NCBI RefSeq assembly: GCF_002742635.1
Contig: NZ_PEGF01000001.1
Location: forward strand, 2,418,001 to 2,482,000
Direction: 5' to 3'
Source: Caulobacter sp. X
GTDB taxonomy: Bacteria; Pseudomonadota; Alphaproteobacteria; Caulobacterales; Caulobacteraceae
Length of the DNA: 64,000 nucleotides
How positions within the stretch are numbered: the first letter of the stretch is position 1; each line of letters begins with the position of its first letter. A program made the translations under genes and the position numbers. The notes beneath the pieces are model-generated. The model was not told the DNA's origin, made no database searches, and saw nothing but the letters and a program-made list of their open reading frames with translations. Shown piece after piece: positions 1-9,082 of the stretch.

Positions 1-1272
1 GGCGGTCGAGAAGGTCTGCGAGCGCTTGGTCGGGATCGTGGTGTTGCGTTCGATCAGCGGGGTGAACACGCCGCCCAGGGTCTCGATGCCCAGGGTCAGA
101 GGGGTCACGTCCAGCAGCAGCACGTCCTTGACGTCGCCTTGCAGAACGCCGGCTTGGACCGCCGCGCCCAGCGCCACGACTTCGTCGGGGTTCACGCCCT
201 TGTGGGGTTCGCGACCGAAGAAGTCCTGCACCGCCTGCTGGACCTTGGGCATGCGGCTCATGCCGCCGACCAGGATCACTTCGTCGATGTCGCTCTTCTT
301 CAGGCCGGCGTCCTTCAGAGCCTGTTCGCACGGACCGATGGTGCGGGCGATCAGGTCGTCGACCAGGGCTTCCAGCTTGGCGCGCGACAGCTTGATGTTC
401 AGGTGCAGCGGACCCGAGGCGTTCATGCTGATGAACGGCAGGTTCACTTCGTACTGGGCCGTCGAGCTCAGTTCCTTCTTGGCCTTTTCGGCCTCTTCAC
501 GCAGGCGCTGCAGGGCCAGCTTGTCCTTGCGCAGGTCGACGCCCTGCTCCTTCTTGAACTCGTCGGCCAGGTAGTCGACGATCCGAAGGTCGAAGTCTTC
601 ACCGCCCAGGAAGGTGTCGCCGTTGGTCGACTTCACCTCGAAGACGCCGTCGCCGATCTCCAGGATCGACACGTCGAAGGTGCCGCCGCCCAGGTCGTAG
701 ACAGCGATCTTCTTGTTGTTGTCCTTGTCCAGGCCGTAGGCCAGGGCCGCGGCGGTCGGCTCGTTGATGATCCGCAGGACTTCCAGGCCGGCGATCTTGC
801 CGGCGTCCTTGGTCGCCTGACGCTGGGCGTCGTTGAAGTAGGCCGGAACCGTGATGACCGCCTTGGTCACCGGCTCGCCCAGGTGGGCTTCGGCGGCTTC
901 CTTCATCTTCTGCAGGATGAAGGCCGAGACTTCCTGCGGGCTGTAGTCCTTGCCATGCGCCTTGACCCAGGCGTCGCCGGTCGGGCCCTTGACGATCTCG
1001 TAGGGCACCATGCCCTTGTCCTTCTCGACCACCGGGTCATTGGCGGTGCGGCCGATCAGGCGCTTGATCGCGAACAGCGTGTTGGTCGGGTTGGTCACGG
1101 CCTGGCGCTTGGCGGGCTGGCCGATCAGGCGCTCGCCGTCTTCCAGGAAGGCCACAACCGACGGCGTGGTCCGAGCGCCTTCGGCGTTCTCGATCACCTT
1201 GGGGTTCTTGCCGTCCATGATGGCGACGCACGAGTTCGTGGTGCCAAGGTCGATGCCGATAATCTTGCTCAT
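1..1272 (-). CDS. dnaK: Chaperone protein DnaK, N-terminal 424 residues (gene runs off the left edge)
   Basis: Hsp70 chaperone, an ATP-driven cytoplasmic foldase that works with DnaJ and GrpE. The reverse strand starts [18 protein letters not shown], the Hsp70 phosphate-1 loop. It continues through the conserved [17 protein letters not shown], the phosphate-2 motif [10 protein letters not shown], the adenosine motif [10 protein letters not shown] and the linker [15 protein letters not shown]. The whole nucleotide-binding domain and the start of the substrate-binding domain are therefore present, and about 200 C-terminal residues lie outside the window. The ATG at 1272 follows an AAGGAGCGA ribosome site. 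A sigma-32-like promoter lies about 200 bases upstream. DnaJ would be expected beyond the edge but cannot be seen. The identification is very secure. Confidence 0.98.
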   Translation of the reverse strand, partial: MSKIIGIDLGTTNSCVAIMDGKNPKVIENAEGARTTPSVVAFLEDGERLIGQPAKRQAVTNPTNTLFAIKRLIGRTANDPVVEKDKGMVPYEIVKGPTGDAWVKAHGKDYSPQEVSAFILQKMKEAAEAHLGEPVTKAVITVPAYFNDAQRQATKDAGKIAGLEVLRIINEPTAAALAYGLDKDNNKKIAVYDLGGGTFDVSILEIGDGVFEVKSTNGDTFLGGEDFDLRIVDYLADEFKKEQGVDLRKDKLALQRLREEAEKAKKELSSTAQYEVNLPFISMNASGPLHLNIKLSRAKLEALVDDLIARTIGPCEQALKDAGLKKSDIDEVILVGGMSRMPKVQQAVQDFFGREPHKGVNPDEVVALGAAVQAGVLQGDVKDVLLLDVTPLTLGIETLGGVFTPLIERNTTIPTKRSQTFSTA

Positions 1273-1468
1273 CTTCGTACCTGTCGCTCCTTTAGGCGGA
1301 CGGCGGTGACAAGGGCCTTCTCAGAAGCGCCCCGGTTTTTCTCGTACCGTCCCCGTGGTTCGCACTCTCTCGGGTTTAGGTTCCACATCCTGCCCGACCG
1401 ACGAAAGTCGAACGGGCAAAATGCGTTGTGCGAAGTTGACGAGCCCGTCAACCCCGCTTCGAAGCCGG

Positions 1469-1496
1469 ATATGGGGGATAGCCAGCGGCGCGCAAG
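1469..1496 (-). promoter_or_regulatory. Heat-shock (sigma-32) promoter for dnaK
   Basis: On the reverse strand CTTGCGC (1496-1490) is followed after 13 bases by CCCCATAT (1476-1469). This fits the sigma-32 pattern CTTGAA-N13/17-CCCCATNT closely. It points at dnaK with a leader of about 190 bases. A TTGACG at 1451-1446 could be the -35 of a second, housekeeping promoter, but its -10 is poor. Heat-shock control of dnaK is established for Caulobacter; the exact site is read from this sequence. Confidence 0.75.
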
Positions 1497-1542
1497 GCCA
1501 TAACCCCTCGAGACAAGGGGGAATCTGGCCCGACAGGACATG

Positions 1543-1572
1543 AAAATGGCCGCGCCCAGAGGACGCGGCCAC
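1543..1572 (-). terminator. Rho-independent terminator after the M1 aminopeptidase gene
   Basis: An 8-bp stem, TGGCCGCG (1547-1554) paired with CGCGGCCA (1564-1571), has a 9-base loop. On the reverse strand it is followed by a short T run (ATTTTCATG). It lies about 35 bases past the stop of the aminopeptidase gene. Confidence 0.7.
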
Positions 1573-1604
1573 GAAAAGTCTCGAAGATTTAGGCGCTTAT
1601 CGCC

Positions 1605-4253
1605 TTAGCCAGCCTTGGCGACCCAGGCGGTGATGGCCGGCAGGCGATCCTGGCGGATCTTGGCGCGGTTCAGCACCGAGGCGGCCGCCTTTTCGGCTTC
1701 CTTGCGCGAGCCCTCGGCCAGATTGGCCGCGGCGTAGGCCTTGATCTTGTCGGCCATGGCCGGGTTCGACGAGCCCGAGCCCAGGCCCGGGATGAACCGG
1801 GTGCGCGAGCTGGTGTCGACCTTGGCGTTGACCGCGTCCTTGTTGGCCACCGCCCAGTCGAAGGTCATGTCCGGGAAATTGCCGGCGACGCGCGAGATCA
1901 TCGTGCTCGACAGGGTCTCGCCCGGCTCGGGAGTCAGGGCTAGCTCCAGCGCCTTCTTGGCCAGGGCCTCGTTCTCGGCCGAGGCCAGCAGCGAGTAGAG
2001 CTGCGCCTTGATGAGGGGCGTCTTCTCGGCCTGGGCCTGGGCGTGGATCGCATCCCAGGTGGCGGCGTCGGCCTGCTTGGCCACGACGCCCAGGATCGTC
2101 TTGCGCAGAGGCCCCGGAATGGCGGTCGGATCGGTCTTGTCGGCGTTGAAGCGGCGGATCGCCTCGGCCGCCACGTCGGCGTCGCCCAGGCCGCCCAGGG
2201 TTCCGATCAGGTTGGCCCGCAGGATGGCGATCGTGTCCGGCTCGCCGGCCTTGGCGGTCCAGCCGACCGTGGCCAGCAGCGGCCGCAGCTTGGCGATCGC
2301 CAGCTTGCGGAACGCGGCGCGCTCGGCGGGCATGCCCTCATAGTAGGCGTCGATCGTCGAATAGACGCTGGCGATCTTGGACAGCACCTGCGGATCGGCG
2401 TCGGCCGGCGCGGCCTTGGCCAGATCCAGGAAGTCGGTGGCGGGCTGGTAGCCGGCCAAGCCCATCGACCAGGCGTCGCTCATCACGCCCAGCTGGTCGA
2501 TCGCCGGCAGCTTGGCGAAGTTGCTGGCGATGCCCGCGAAGCGCTCGGGGCCGTACTGGACGCGGAAGTAGCCGTTCTGACCGGCATTGACGACGACCGG
2601 ACCGCAGCCCTCGACCGTCACCGAGCCCTTGCCGCCGGTCACCAGGGTCTTGGCCTCGCCGCCGCCCAGCGCCCTGACCGTCACGGGCGTGCGCCAGGTG
2701 AGCGGCTTCTTGTTCGGCATGTCCTTGCTGAACTCGCCCTGGGTCAGGGCCAGGGTCGTCTTGCCCGCCGCGCAGGTCGCGCTGTCGACGGTGATCAGCG
2801 GCACGCCGGGCTGCAGGGTGAAGTCGTGGGCGATCGCCTTGATCGGCTTCTTGGCCGCCGTCTCGACGGCCTGCCACAGATCATCGCTGACCGTGTTGCC
2901 GTGGGCGTGCTTCTTCATGTAGGCGCGCACGCCGTCGCGCCAGGCGTCGTGGCCCACATAGCTTTCCAGCATGCGGATCACGGCCTCGCCCTTCTGATAG
3001 GTGATGGCGTCGAAGGCCTGGCTGGCCTGCTCGACGGTCTCGACGTGCTGCACCACCGGGTGGGTGGTCGACAGGGCGTCCAGACCCATGGCGTATTCCC
3101 GGCCGCCGACCGCCGCGAGCGCCGAGTTCCATTCGGGGTGGAAATGCTCGGTGGCCCGGCCTTCCATCCACGAGGCGAAGCCCTCGTTCAGCCACAGGTC
3201 ATCCCACCAGGCCATCGTGACCAGGTCGCCGAACCACTGGTGCGCCATTTCGTGGGCCACGGTGACGAAGACGTTCTGCTTGTCCGTCTCGGTGGAGATC
3301 TTCGGATCCAGCAGCATGGCGTATTCGAAGTAGAAGATCGCGCCCCAGTTCTCCATGGCGCTGAAGAACTGGCTGCGGCCCGGAGCGGCGATGTTGTCCA
3401 GGGCCGGCAGCGGATAGGCGGTGCCGAAATAGTCGTTGTACCAGGGCAGGATCTTCGCGGCCGACTTCAGCGCGAACTCGGCCTTGGGGGTGTCGCCCTT
3501 CTTGGTCACGACGCCGACATCGACGCCGGCCGCCTTGACCGAGGCGCGGTCGAACTCGCCCAGGCCGAAGAACAGCAGATAGGTCGACATCTTCGGCGAG
3601 GTCGCGAACGTCACGACGGTCTTGCCGCCGCCGATGTCCTTGGACGAGGCGATCGGCATGTTGCCCAGGGCCATCTGCCCGGTCGGGATGGTCGCCTGGA
3701 CGCTGTAGGTGGCCTTGTAGAACGGCTCATCCCACGACGGGATGAAGCGGCGGGCGTCGGAGTTCTCGAACTGAGTGTAGATCGCCCGCTTCTTGCCGGC
3801 CTCGGTCTCGTAGTCGAGGGCGAAGAGGCCCGCGGCCTGGGTGTAGATCTTGCCGGCGTAGTCGATCGACAGGACGTACTTGCCCTTGGCCAGCGGCTTG
3901 GCGAACGTGAAGCTGGCCGTCTGGGCCTCGTCGTCGACCTTGACCTTGGCCTGACCGATTCCGGCGATCTCGACCTTGTCGAAGGTCAGGTCGGCGGCTT
4001 GCAGCGTCACGGTGCTGGTCGGCTCGACCACCTCGATGGAAATCTTCACGCGGGCCTTGAAGCTCATCTTGTCGGCGTCCGGCGTGAAGGCCAGATCATA
4101 GTGCGAGGGCCGGACGTTGCGCGGAAGCTGGGTGGTGACGGTCGCGAAGGTCGCGCCCTTCGAACCGGCGGACGCGGCCGGAACGGCGGCGGAAGCGCCT
4201 CCAGCGGCCAAAAGGATCACGGCCGCGGCCGTAGAGGACAAGAGACGACGCAT
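1605..4253 (-). CDS. Exported M1-family (alanyl) aminopeptidase
   Basis: Zinc metallo-aminopeptidase of family M1 that removes N-terminal residues from peptides, probably in the periplasm. The 882-residue product begins MRRLLSSTAAAVILLAAGG and has a clear signal peptide ending near ASAA. The family exopeptidase motif is present as SAMENWG, and the zinc site HEMAHQW with the downstream glutamate in LWLNEGFASW lies near residue 330. A long C-terminal helical domain follows. The ATG at 4253 was chosen because the signal peptide starts there; an in-frame start 51 bases upstream would bury it. The gene diverges from alkB, with 93 bases between them. It is PepN-like in family, but PepN of E. coli is cytoplasmic, so no symbol is given. 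Confidence 0.93.
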   Translation of the reverse strand: MRRLLSSTAAAVILLAAGGASAAVPAASAGSKGATFATVTTQLPRNVRPSHYDLAFTPDADKMSFKARVKISIEVVEPTSTVTLQAADLTFDKVEIAGIGQAKVKVDDEAQTASFTFAKPLAKGKYVLSIDYAGKIYTQAAGLFALDYETEAGKKRAIYTQFENSDARRFIPSWDEPFYKATYSVQATIPTGQMALGNMPIASSKDIGGGKTVVTFATSPKMSTYLLFFGLGEFDRASVKAAGVDVGVVTKKGDTPKAEFALKSAAKILPWYNDYFGTAYPLPALDNIAAPGRSQFFSAMENWGAIFYFEYAMLLDPKISTETDKQNVFVTVAHEMAHQWFGDLVTMAWWDDLWLNEGFASWMEGRATEHFHPEWNSALAAVGGREYAMGLDALSTTHPVVQHVETVEQASQAFDAITYQKGEAVIRMLESYVGHDAWRDGVRAYMKKHAHGNTVSDDLWQAVETAAKKPIKAIAHDFTLQPGVPLITVDSATCAAGKTTLALTQGEFSKDMPNKKPLTWRTPVTVRALGGGEAKTLVTGGKGSVTVEGCGPVVVNAGQNGYFRVQYGPERFAGIASNFAKLPAIDQLGVMSDAWSMGLAGYQPATDFLDLAKAAPADADPQVLSKIASVYSTIDAYYEGMPAERAAFRKLAIAKLRPLLATVGWTAKAGEPDTIAILRANLIGTLGGLGDADVAAEAIRRFNADKTDPTAIPGPLRKTILGVVAKQADAATWDAIHAQAQAEKTPLIKAQLYSLLASAENEALAKKALELALTPEPGETLSSTMISRVAGNFPDMTFDWAVANKDAVNAKVDTSSRTRFIPGLGSGSSNPAMADKIKAYAAANLAEGSRKEAEKAAASVLNRAKIRQDRLPAITAWVAKAG

Positions 4254-4346
4254 GTTGGCTTCCAGATTGGAATTTTCATCCGGCCCCCTCAGCCGGCGGC
4301 GCAAACCAACACCTTCCGTCCCTGCGTCGCGCGTTAATTATCGGTA

Positions 4347-4958
4347 ATGTTACAGCCGCTGTCCGTCACGCCCGGGTTCGACCTGTGGCCCGGTCTGCTG
4401 GACCTCGAGGCCCAGACGGCCTTGGTGGCGGCCATCCTGGAGGCCGCCGAGGCCGCGCCGTTCGCCCAGTACGAGACCCCGCAGGGCAAGGCGATGAGCG
4501 CGGCCATGACGGCGTTCGGGCCGCTGGGCTGGGTCAGCGACCGGGCCGGCTATCGCTACGCCGACCGTCATCCGGGGACGGACCGGCCTTGGCCGGCGAT
4601 GCCGCGGGCGCTGCTCGATCTGTGGGCGCGGCTGGGCGATCCGGAGACGCCGCCGGACTCGTGCCTGGTCAATCTCTATCGCGACGACGCCCGCATGGGC
4701 CTGCACCAGGACCGCGACGAGGCCGACCCGCGCTTTCCGGTGCTGTCGGTCTCGCTAGGCGACACGGCGGTGTTCCGGATAGGCGGGACCCGCCGCAAGG
4801 ACCCGACCCGGAGCCTGAAGCTGAGCTCGGGCGACGTTTGCCGTCTCTCGGGCCCCGCGCGGCTGGCGTTCCATGGCGTCGACCGGATCCTGCCGGGCTC
4901 GTCCAGCCTGGTTCCGGGCGGCGGCCGGATCAATCTGACCCTGAGGCGGGCGCGCTGA
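4347..4958 (+). CDS. alkB: Alpha-ketoglutarate-dependent DNA dioxygenase AlkB
   Basis: Fe(II)/2-oxoglutarate dioxygenase that oxidatively removes 1-methyladenine and 3-methylcytosine from DNA. The 203-residue protein has the iron ligands H120-x-D122 in GLHQDRDE, the distal H176 in AFHGVDR and the 2-oxoglutarate-binding RxNxTxR as RINLTLR (194-200). Length and layout match E. coli AlkB (216 aa). The gene stands alone between the aminopeptidase (divergent) and dnaA (convergent) and ends just before a shared terminator. No Ada box is evident upstream. Confidence is high because all catalytic residues are present. Confidence 0.95.
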   Translation: MLQPLSVTPGFDLWPGLLDLEAQTALVAAILEAAEAAPFAQYETPQGKAMSAAMTAFGPLGWVSDRAGYRYADRHPGTDRPWPAMPRALLDLWARLGDPETPPDSCLVNLYRDDARMGLHQDRDEADPRFPVLSVSLGDTAVFRIGGTRRKDPTRSLKLSSGDVCRLSGPARLAFHGVDRILPGSSSLVPGGGRINLTLRRAR

Positions 4959-4965
4959 GGCCAAA

Positions 4966-5000
4966 GAGAAAGGGCCGCCCCTTCCGGAGCGGCCCTCTTG
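4966..5000. terminator. Bidirectional terminator between alkB and dnaA
   Basis: The stem AGGGCCGC (4971-4978) pairs with GCGGCCCT (4989-4996) around a 10-base loop, flanked by AGAGAA on one side and CTCTTGAT on the other. It sits in the 81-base gap between two convergent genes and can serve both. Confidence 0.7.
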
Positions 5001-5039
5001 ATATCGTTACCGGAAACCGGTGTCCCGACGTCGCCCGGA

Positions 5040-6515
5040 TCAGCCGCGCAGCTTGCGCGTGATCGTCTCCAGGTCTTGGTTCAAGGCGCTGTCCTCGGCG
5101 CGCAGGGCCTCGATGCGGCGCACGGCGTGCAGGACCGTGGTGTGGTCGCGACCGCCGAAGCGACGGCCGATGTCCGGCAGCGAGCGAGTGGTCAGCTGCT
5201 TGGCCAGCCACATGGCCGCCTGCCGCGGACGAGCCACGGCGCGGTTGCGCCGCTCGCTGAGCAGGTCGGCTTGCTTCATGCCGTAGTGCTCGGCGGTGGC
5301 CTTCTGGATGTCGTCGATGGTGATGCGCTTCTCGCCCGACCGCAGGTGCGGACGGAGGATCGCCTGGACCTCGTCGAGGGTCATGCGCGACAGCCCTTCC
5401 CCGGCGCGGGCCGACAGGGTGTTCAGGGCGCCTTCCAGCTCCCGGACGCTGTCGGTGAAGCGGTCGGCCAGGAACTGCAGCACGTCCGGACGCATGGTCG
5501 GCTCGAAGCCGTGGGCGGCCGACAGGGTCTGGATCTTGCGCTCCAGGATGCCCAGGCGCAGCGAGCGGTCGGCCGGCTCGAGGCCGCAGACCAGGCCCGC
5601 CGACAAGTGCGAGCGCAGGTGGGCGTCCATCTCGGTCATGGCCGACGGCGGACGGTCGGCCGAGAACACGACGCGGCGGCCTTCCTCGACCAGGGCGGTC
5701 AGGGTGTGGAACAGCTCTTCCTGGGTCGACTGCTTGCCCGCGATGAAGTGGACGTCGTCGATGATCAGGAGGTCGGCGGCGCGCAGCTCTTCCTTGAAGG
5801 CCGCCGTCTGGCGATCCATCACGGCGCGCACGAAGGTCGACAGGAAGCGCTCGGCGGTCAGATAGACCACGCGCTTTTCCGGCGCGTTGCGCATGGCTTC
5901 CCAGGCCAGGGCGTTCAGCAGGTGGGTCTTGCCGAAGCCGTAGGGGCCGTGGAACAGCACGGGATTGAAGTGGCCGTCGGCCCAGTTGGCGATCCGGCGC
6001 GCCACGGCGTGGGCGAACTCGTTGGCCGGACCCGGGACGAAGGTCTCGAAGGTGAAGCGCTCCTGCAGCCCTTGGGTGCGGGGCGACTTGGCGCTGGTCG
6101 GGGCCACGGCCGGGGCGTCGGTCGACACCGGCAGCACGATCTCGAAAGGCTCGGCGACGGCGGCCGGCTTGGCGGCGGCCTCGACATAGGCGCCGGCCAG
6201 GGCCTCGAATTCCAGACGCGACTTCAGGTCGATGCGACGACCCGTCGCGTCGTTGGCGGCCCACAGCTCGCCAATGCGACGCCAGGCGCTGCGGCGGATC
6301 CAGTCGCGGGCGATGCCCGTCGGAGTCACCAGGACGACATCGCCGGCGGCGGCCTCGCGCAGAACGGCGGGCGCGATCCAGGACCCGAAGGCCGCGTCGC
6401 CCAGCTCGCGTTTCAACGCCACGCACACCTTAGACCAGACGGCCGTCGCGGGCTCGCAAGCCGCCGCGATCGCCGCCGAGAAGTCCTGGCTGGCCACCCC
6501 ACCCTTCATCGTCAT
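5040..6515 (-). CDS. dnaA: Chromosomal replication initiator DnaA
   Basis: AAA+ ATPase that binds DnaA boxes in the origin, melts it and loads the replicative helicase; in Caulobacter it is also a cell-cycle transcription regulator. The 491-residue protein has domain I at the N-terminus, Walker A GPYGFGKTH near residue 190, Walker B LLIIDDVHF near 255 and the domain IV DNA-binding signature GGRDHTTVLHA near 465. The start MTMKGGVASQDF is chosen from family resemblance; the ORF remains open for 18 more bases upstream without an ATG. Unusually, the gene lies about 41 kb from the predicted origin. It has its own promoter and a long leader. Confidence 0.98.
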   Translation of the reverse strand: MTMKGGVASQDFSAAIAAACEPATAVWSKVCVALKRELGDAAFGSWIAPAVLREAAAGDVVLVTPTGIARDWIRRSAWRRIGELWAANDATGRRIDLKSRLEFEALAGAYVEAAAKPAAVAEPFEIVLPVSTDAPAVAPTSAKSPRTQGLQERFTFETFVPGPANEFAHAVARRIANWADGHFNPVLFHGPYGFGKTHLLNALAWEAMRNAPEKRVVYLTAERFLSTFVRAVMDRQTAAFKEELRAADLLIIDDVHFIAGKQSTQEELFHTLTALVEEGRRVVFSADRPPSAMTEMDAHLRSHLSAGLVCGLEPADRSLRLGILERKIQTLSAAHGFEPTMRPDVLQFLADRFTDSVRELEGALNTLSARAGEGLSRMTLDEVQAILRPHLRSGEKRITIDDIQKATAEHYGMKQADLLSERRNRAVARPRQAAMWLAKQLTTRSLPDIGRRFGGRDHTTVLHAVRRIEALRAEDSALNQDLETITRKLRG

Positions 6516-6677
6516 TCGTCCACCGCCTCGCAAAAAAGTAACCGCCGCACACTTTCAGCCGCCGCCCCCCATGGCGCGCGACCGGTTAGCCTCAACGCAC
6601 ACAGGTTCTTACTCGGCGAACGCAATCGGTCCGCCGCCGCCTTGTTTGTTCAAGACTGGAGAAGCGTTGAGACGCTT

Positions 6678-6705
6678 AAACTAGCCAGCGGCGGAGGCTG
6701 GTCAA
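6678..6705 (-). promoter_or_regulatory. dnaA promoter and long 5' leader
   Basis: TTGACC (6705-6700) and GCTAGTTT (6684-6677) on the reverse strand fit the Caulobacter sigma-73 pattern TTGACGS-N10/14-GCTANAWC. The predicted start near 6671 leaves a leader of about 155 bases before the ATG at 6515. That length matches the untranslated leader reported for C. crescentus dnaA, which links translation to nutrient state. The position of the start is inferred. Confidence 0.75.
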
Positions 6706-6741
6706 ACGGAAAACTTGCGTCCGGTCGCGGATATTTCTGTT

Positions 6742-6746
6742 GACTC
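6742..6746. promoter_or_regulatory. GANTC (CcrM methylation) site upstream of the dnaA promoter
   Basis: GACTC lies about 40 bases upstream of the -35 of dnaA. In C. crescentus, dnaA transcription is sensitive to CcrM methylation of a GANTC in this promoter region, so this site is the likely counterpart. Another GANTC (GATTC, 6827-6831) lies further upstream. Confidence 0.55.
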
Positions 6747-6837
6747 GCGAGAGGGCCTCGCCCCGCAAGGGAATACCCGTAAAGGGGTCTCAGATCACAG
6801 TTTGCAACGTCAGGAAAAGAACGTTTGATTCAAAGCA

Positions 6838-6867
6838 AAAGCCGGCCAGGCGAACCTGACCGGCTTT
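6838..6867 (-). terminator. Rho-independent terminator of rpsT
   Basis: A 13-bp stem (6838-6850 with 6855-6867, one G-T wobble) has a 4-base loop. On the reverse strand it is followed by TTTTGCTTTG. It lies about 50 bases after the rpsT stop and upstream of the dnaA promoter, so it isolates dnaA from rpsT transcription. Confidence 0.85.
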
Positions 6868-6916
6868 CGTAAATACTTGAATTTCTTGAACGAACAGCGT
6901 TCGTCCAGAATCTGGA

Positions 6917-7192
6917 CTAGGCCGCGGCCTTATCCAGCTTCTTCAGACGGGCCGCCAGACGCGACACCTTGCGCGAACCCGTGTTCGGATGAACCACGCC
7001 CTTCGAAACGGCGCGCATCAGTTCCGATTGCGCTTCGACGAAAGCGGCCTTGGCGACGGCGACGTCACCCTTGGCGATCGCGTCTTCGAACTTGCGCAGG
7101 AAGGTGCGCACGCGCGAGCGGCGGGCGGTGTTGACTTCGGTGCGGCGAGCGATCTTGCGGATCGCTTTCTTGGCGCCGGGATTATTGGCCAT
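6917..7192 (-). CDS. rpsT: 30S ribosomal protein S20
   Basis: Small primary 16S rRNA-binding protein of the 30S subunit. The product has 91 residues, begins [13 protein letters not shown] and is rich in lysine, arginine and alanine helices, as usual for S20 (about 87 aa). The family ending, from [19 protein letters not shown] to KLDKAAA, is intact. The ATG at 7192 is chosen over longer in-frame extensions because MANN-type starts are usual in the family. The gene is monocistronic: it has its own promoter and a strong terminator before dnaA. The rpsT-dnaA neighbourhood is, as I recall it, also found in C. crescentus. Confidence 0.97.
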   Translation of the reverse strand: MANNPGAKKAIRKIARRTEVNTARRSRVRTFLRKFEDAIAKGDVAVAKAAFVEAQSELMRAVSKGVVHPNTGSRKVSRLAARLKKLDKAAA

Positions 7193-7255
7193 GGATCGGA
7201 CCTTCAAACGGACAGCCGCGCGGGCGGCCGCGAAGCAGGGAAAACAGAGCGCGCG

Positions 7256-7284
7256 GATATACGGGAAGCGGCGCCCGGGGTCAA
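7256..7284 (-). promoter_or_regulatory. Housekeeping promoter of rpsT
   Basis: On the reverse strand TTGACC (7284-7279), a 17-base spacer and TATATC (7261-7256) lie ahead of rpsT, giving a leader of about 57 bases. Spacing and hexamers are near consensus. Confidence 0.7.
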
Positions 7285-7338
7285 CGGTCCACAGGCGGAT
7301 TCCTGAGGACCTGAATGACGCAATCGTTTCAGGCCCGA

Positions 7339-8127
7339 TCACATCCCCTTGAAGCTTGGCTTTCGCTTCTCGACGAAGGCCGCCATGCCTTCTTTCTGAT
7401 CTTCGAAGGCGAACAGCGAGTGGAACAGGCGCCGCTCCAGCGCCACGCCCGTCGTCAGGGTCGTTTCATAGGCGGCCTCGACCAGCTCCTTGTTCATCGC
7501 GACGGCCAGAGGCGACTGGGCCGCGATCTTGGCCGCGACGGCCAGGGCCTCGTCGACCAGGCTGTCGGCCGGGAAGACGCGCGAGACCAGGCCCGCGCGC
7601 TCGGCCTCGGTCGCATCCATCATCCGGCCGGTCAGGATCATGTCCATGGCCTTGGACTTGCCCACCAGGCGGGTCAGGCGCTGGGTGCCGCCGATGCCGG
7701 GGGCGACGCCCAGATTGATCTCCGGCTGGCCGAACTTGGCCGTGTCGGAGGCCAGGATGAAGTCGCACATCATCGCCAGCTCGCAGCCGCCGCCCAGGGC
7801 GTAGCCGGACACCGCGGCGATGATCGGCTTGCGGCACTGCTCGATGGCCCGCGCGCCGGCGGTGAAGAAGTCGGCCTTGAACATCTGGGCGTAGGTCTTG
7901 TCCGACATCTCCTTGATGTCGGCGCCGGCGGCGAAGGCCTTGGCCGAGCCGGTCAGCACGATGCAGCCGACGGCGTCGTCGGCCTCTGCCGCGCCAAGGG
8001 CCTGGGCCAGCTCGCCCAGCAGCTGGGTGTTCAGCGCGTTCAGCGCCTCGGGGCGGTTGAGGCGGATCAGGGCCACGCCGGGGGCGCTTTGCGGCGCTTC
8101 GACGATCAGGGTCTGGTAGTCGGCCAT
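7339..8127 (-). CDS. Enoyl-CoA hydratase/isomerase (crotonase family)
   Basis: Hydrates trans-2-enoyl-CoA to 3-hydroxyacyl-CoA in fatty-acid beta-oxidation. The 262-residue protein has the crotonase fold signatures: the CoA/oxyanion region around [11 protein letters not shown], the first catalytic Glu in [10 protein letters not shown] and the second in [12 protein letters not shown]. Both glutamates being present argues for true hydratase activity rather than a distant family member. The ATG at 8127 has an AGGAGAC ribosome site; an in-frame upstream start would lack one. It lies just upstream of rpsT on the same strand. The substrate chain length cannot be told from sequence. Confidence 0.93.
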   Translation of the reverse strand: MADYQTLIVEAPQSAPGVALIRLNRPEALNALNTQLLGELAQALGAAEADDAVGCIVLTGSAKAFAAGADIKEMSDKTYAQMFKADFFTAGARAIEQCRKPIIAAVSGYALGGGCELAMMCDFILASDTAKFGQPEINLGVAPGIGGTQRLTRLVGKSKAMDMILTGRMMDATEAERAGLVSRVFPADSLVDEALAVAAKIAAQSPLAVAMNKELVEAAYETTLTTGVALERRLFHSLFAFEDQKEGMAAFVEKRKPSFKGM

Positions 8128-8695
8128 CGGGGTCTCCTGAAGGGTTGGCGCTTTTATAGAGGGCCGCGCGACGTTGGGGAGCCCTGCCGTCGCGTTAGCC
8201 ATGGGGCGAGCGCTTCACGCGGCCTGCCGCTGAAGGGATGGAAAGGGACGCGGAGCGCCGGACGACGTCCGGAGGTTTGAGTAGTGGTTACCGTTTCGAC
8301 GAAGCCAGACGCTCCGCGCGACCGTTATCCGCCAGCGTCCCGGGAAGGTGGCCCTGTTCGGGCCTTACCGGGAACCGGGCGTTTCCGTTTCCGGAAGCGC
8401 CCGGGGATCGGAGAGGGACGAACCCTTTCCCCCGACCACGCCGACGGCGGGCGGGTCTGGCCAGCAACCAGATCCCCGGACCGTCCGAGTATCCCCCTCG
8501 AACCTGTCCCCGCTCGATCGCCCCCCGCCGCCACGATGGTCGCTGGCCACGCGCCCTTTCCTCGCGACGAGGTGGTTCAAGGATAAGGGCGGTTTCAACG
8601 CGGATGATGGAGCGGGGTGCAAAAGTGGGAAGTGGTTGAAATCGTTGGGTTCGATTCCGGATACGCGGATGATAGAGCGCCGCGAACGCTCGTGA
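8128..8695. other. Long stretch without a convincing gene
   Basis: No frame here has a ribosome site plus host-like codon use. The first part contains short hairpins, for example CCGGACGACGTCCGG near 8260 and a GCGGAGCG/CGCTCCGC pair around 8249-8318. The second part holds the direct repeats described separately. A 100-codon frame from a GTG at 8284 was judged spurious. It could hold a structured RNA, but no promoter-terminator pair stands out. Confidence 0.5.
8600..8679. repeat. Pair of 15-bp direct repeats bounding an 80-bp unit
   Basis: GCGGATGATGGAGCG (8600-8614) and GCGGATGATAGAGCG (8665-8679) differ at one base and enclose a 50-base spacer containing GGTGCAAAAGTGGGA. The arrangement resembles short intergenic repeats seen in alphaproteobacteria, but the family is from memory. 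No coding potential. Confidence 0.5.
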
Positions 8696-8821
8696 AAGTT
8701 CCTCCCCCGTGACACGGGGGAGGTGTCGGCGGAGCCGACGGAGGGGGCGAACTGGAAATCGGCCGAGCTAGCCCCCTCCGGCCCTCTGGGCCACCTCCCC
8801 CGCATCGCGGGGGAGGAACTT
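8696..8821. repeat. Palindromic intergenic element, family A copy 1
   Basis: This is a 126-bp unit bounded by perfect 13-bp inverted ends, AAGTTCCTCCCCC and its complement. It is built from nested hairpins: CCTCCCCCGTG/CACGGGGGAGG, then a GAGGGGGC/GCCCCCTC pair, then CCTCCCCC-GCATCGC-GGGGGAGG. Two related copies lie at 17631-17751 and 42724-42838. REP/MITE-like, non-coding. Confidence 0.8.
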
Positions 8822-8871
8822 GGAACGCGCGACCTTGCTGTCAGAAACCCGTGCCCCGCGACGGGAGCCAT

Positions 8872-9012
8872 CCTTACATCTCACGGCGAGACGATCGCAG
8901 GGCTGTCCGGGTTGCTCAAGGACGGCTTCGCCGCCGCGCAGCGGCCGCCCGGAGGGCGGTCCTTGACCAACCCGGTCAGCCCTGCACGCTGCAGCCTCCA
9001 AGAGATGTAAGG
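8872..9012. repeat. Long interrupted palindrome
   Basis: CCTTACATCTC (8872-8882) is mirrored by GAGATGTAAGG (9002-9012). Inside it, a 25-base arm (8899-8923) pairs with 8959-8983 with two mismatches. The whole 141-bp unit could fold into one long hairpin. It lies 13 bases from copy 1 of family A plus a short spacer, and no gene covers it. Confidence 0.7.
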
Positions 9013-9082
9013 TTCGCACCGACCTCGCGAGGTCGGCTTTCGACCCCTGAGCGGACCTTTGGATTTGCTACTCCGTTGCCTT

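Noticed and set aside
8284..8586. 100-codon open frame from a GTG
   Set aside because: No ribosome site, codon use unlike the genome, runs into repeat DNA, and no recognisable fold.
8640..8662. tRNA-like GGTTCGATTCC
   Set aside because: Looks like a T-loop, but the flanking stems do not pair and no anticodon or acceptor stem can be drawn.
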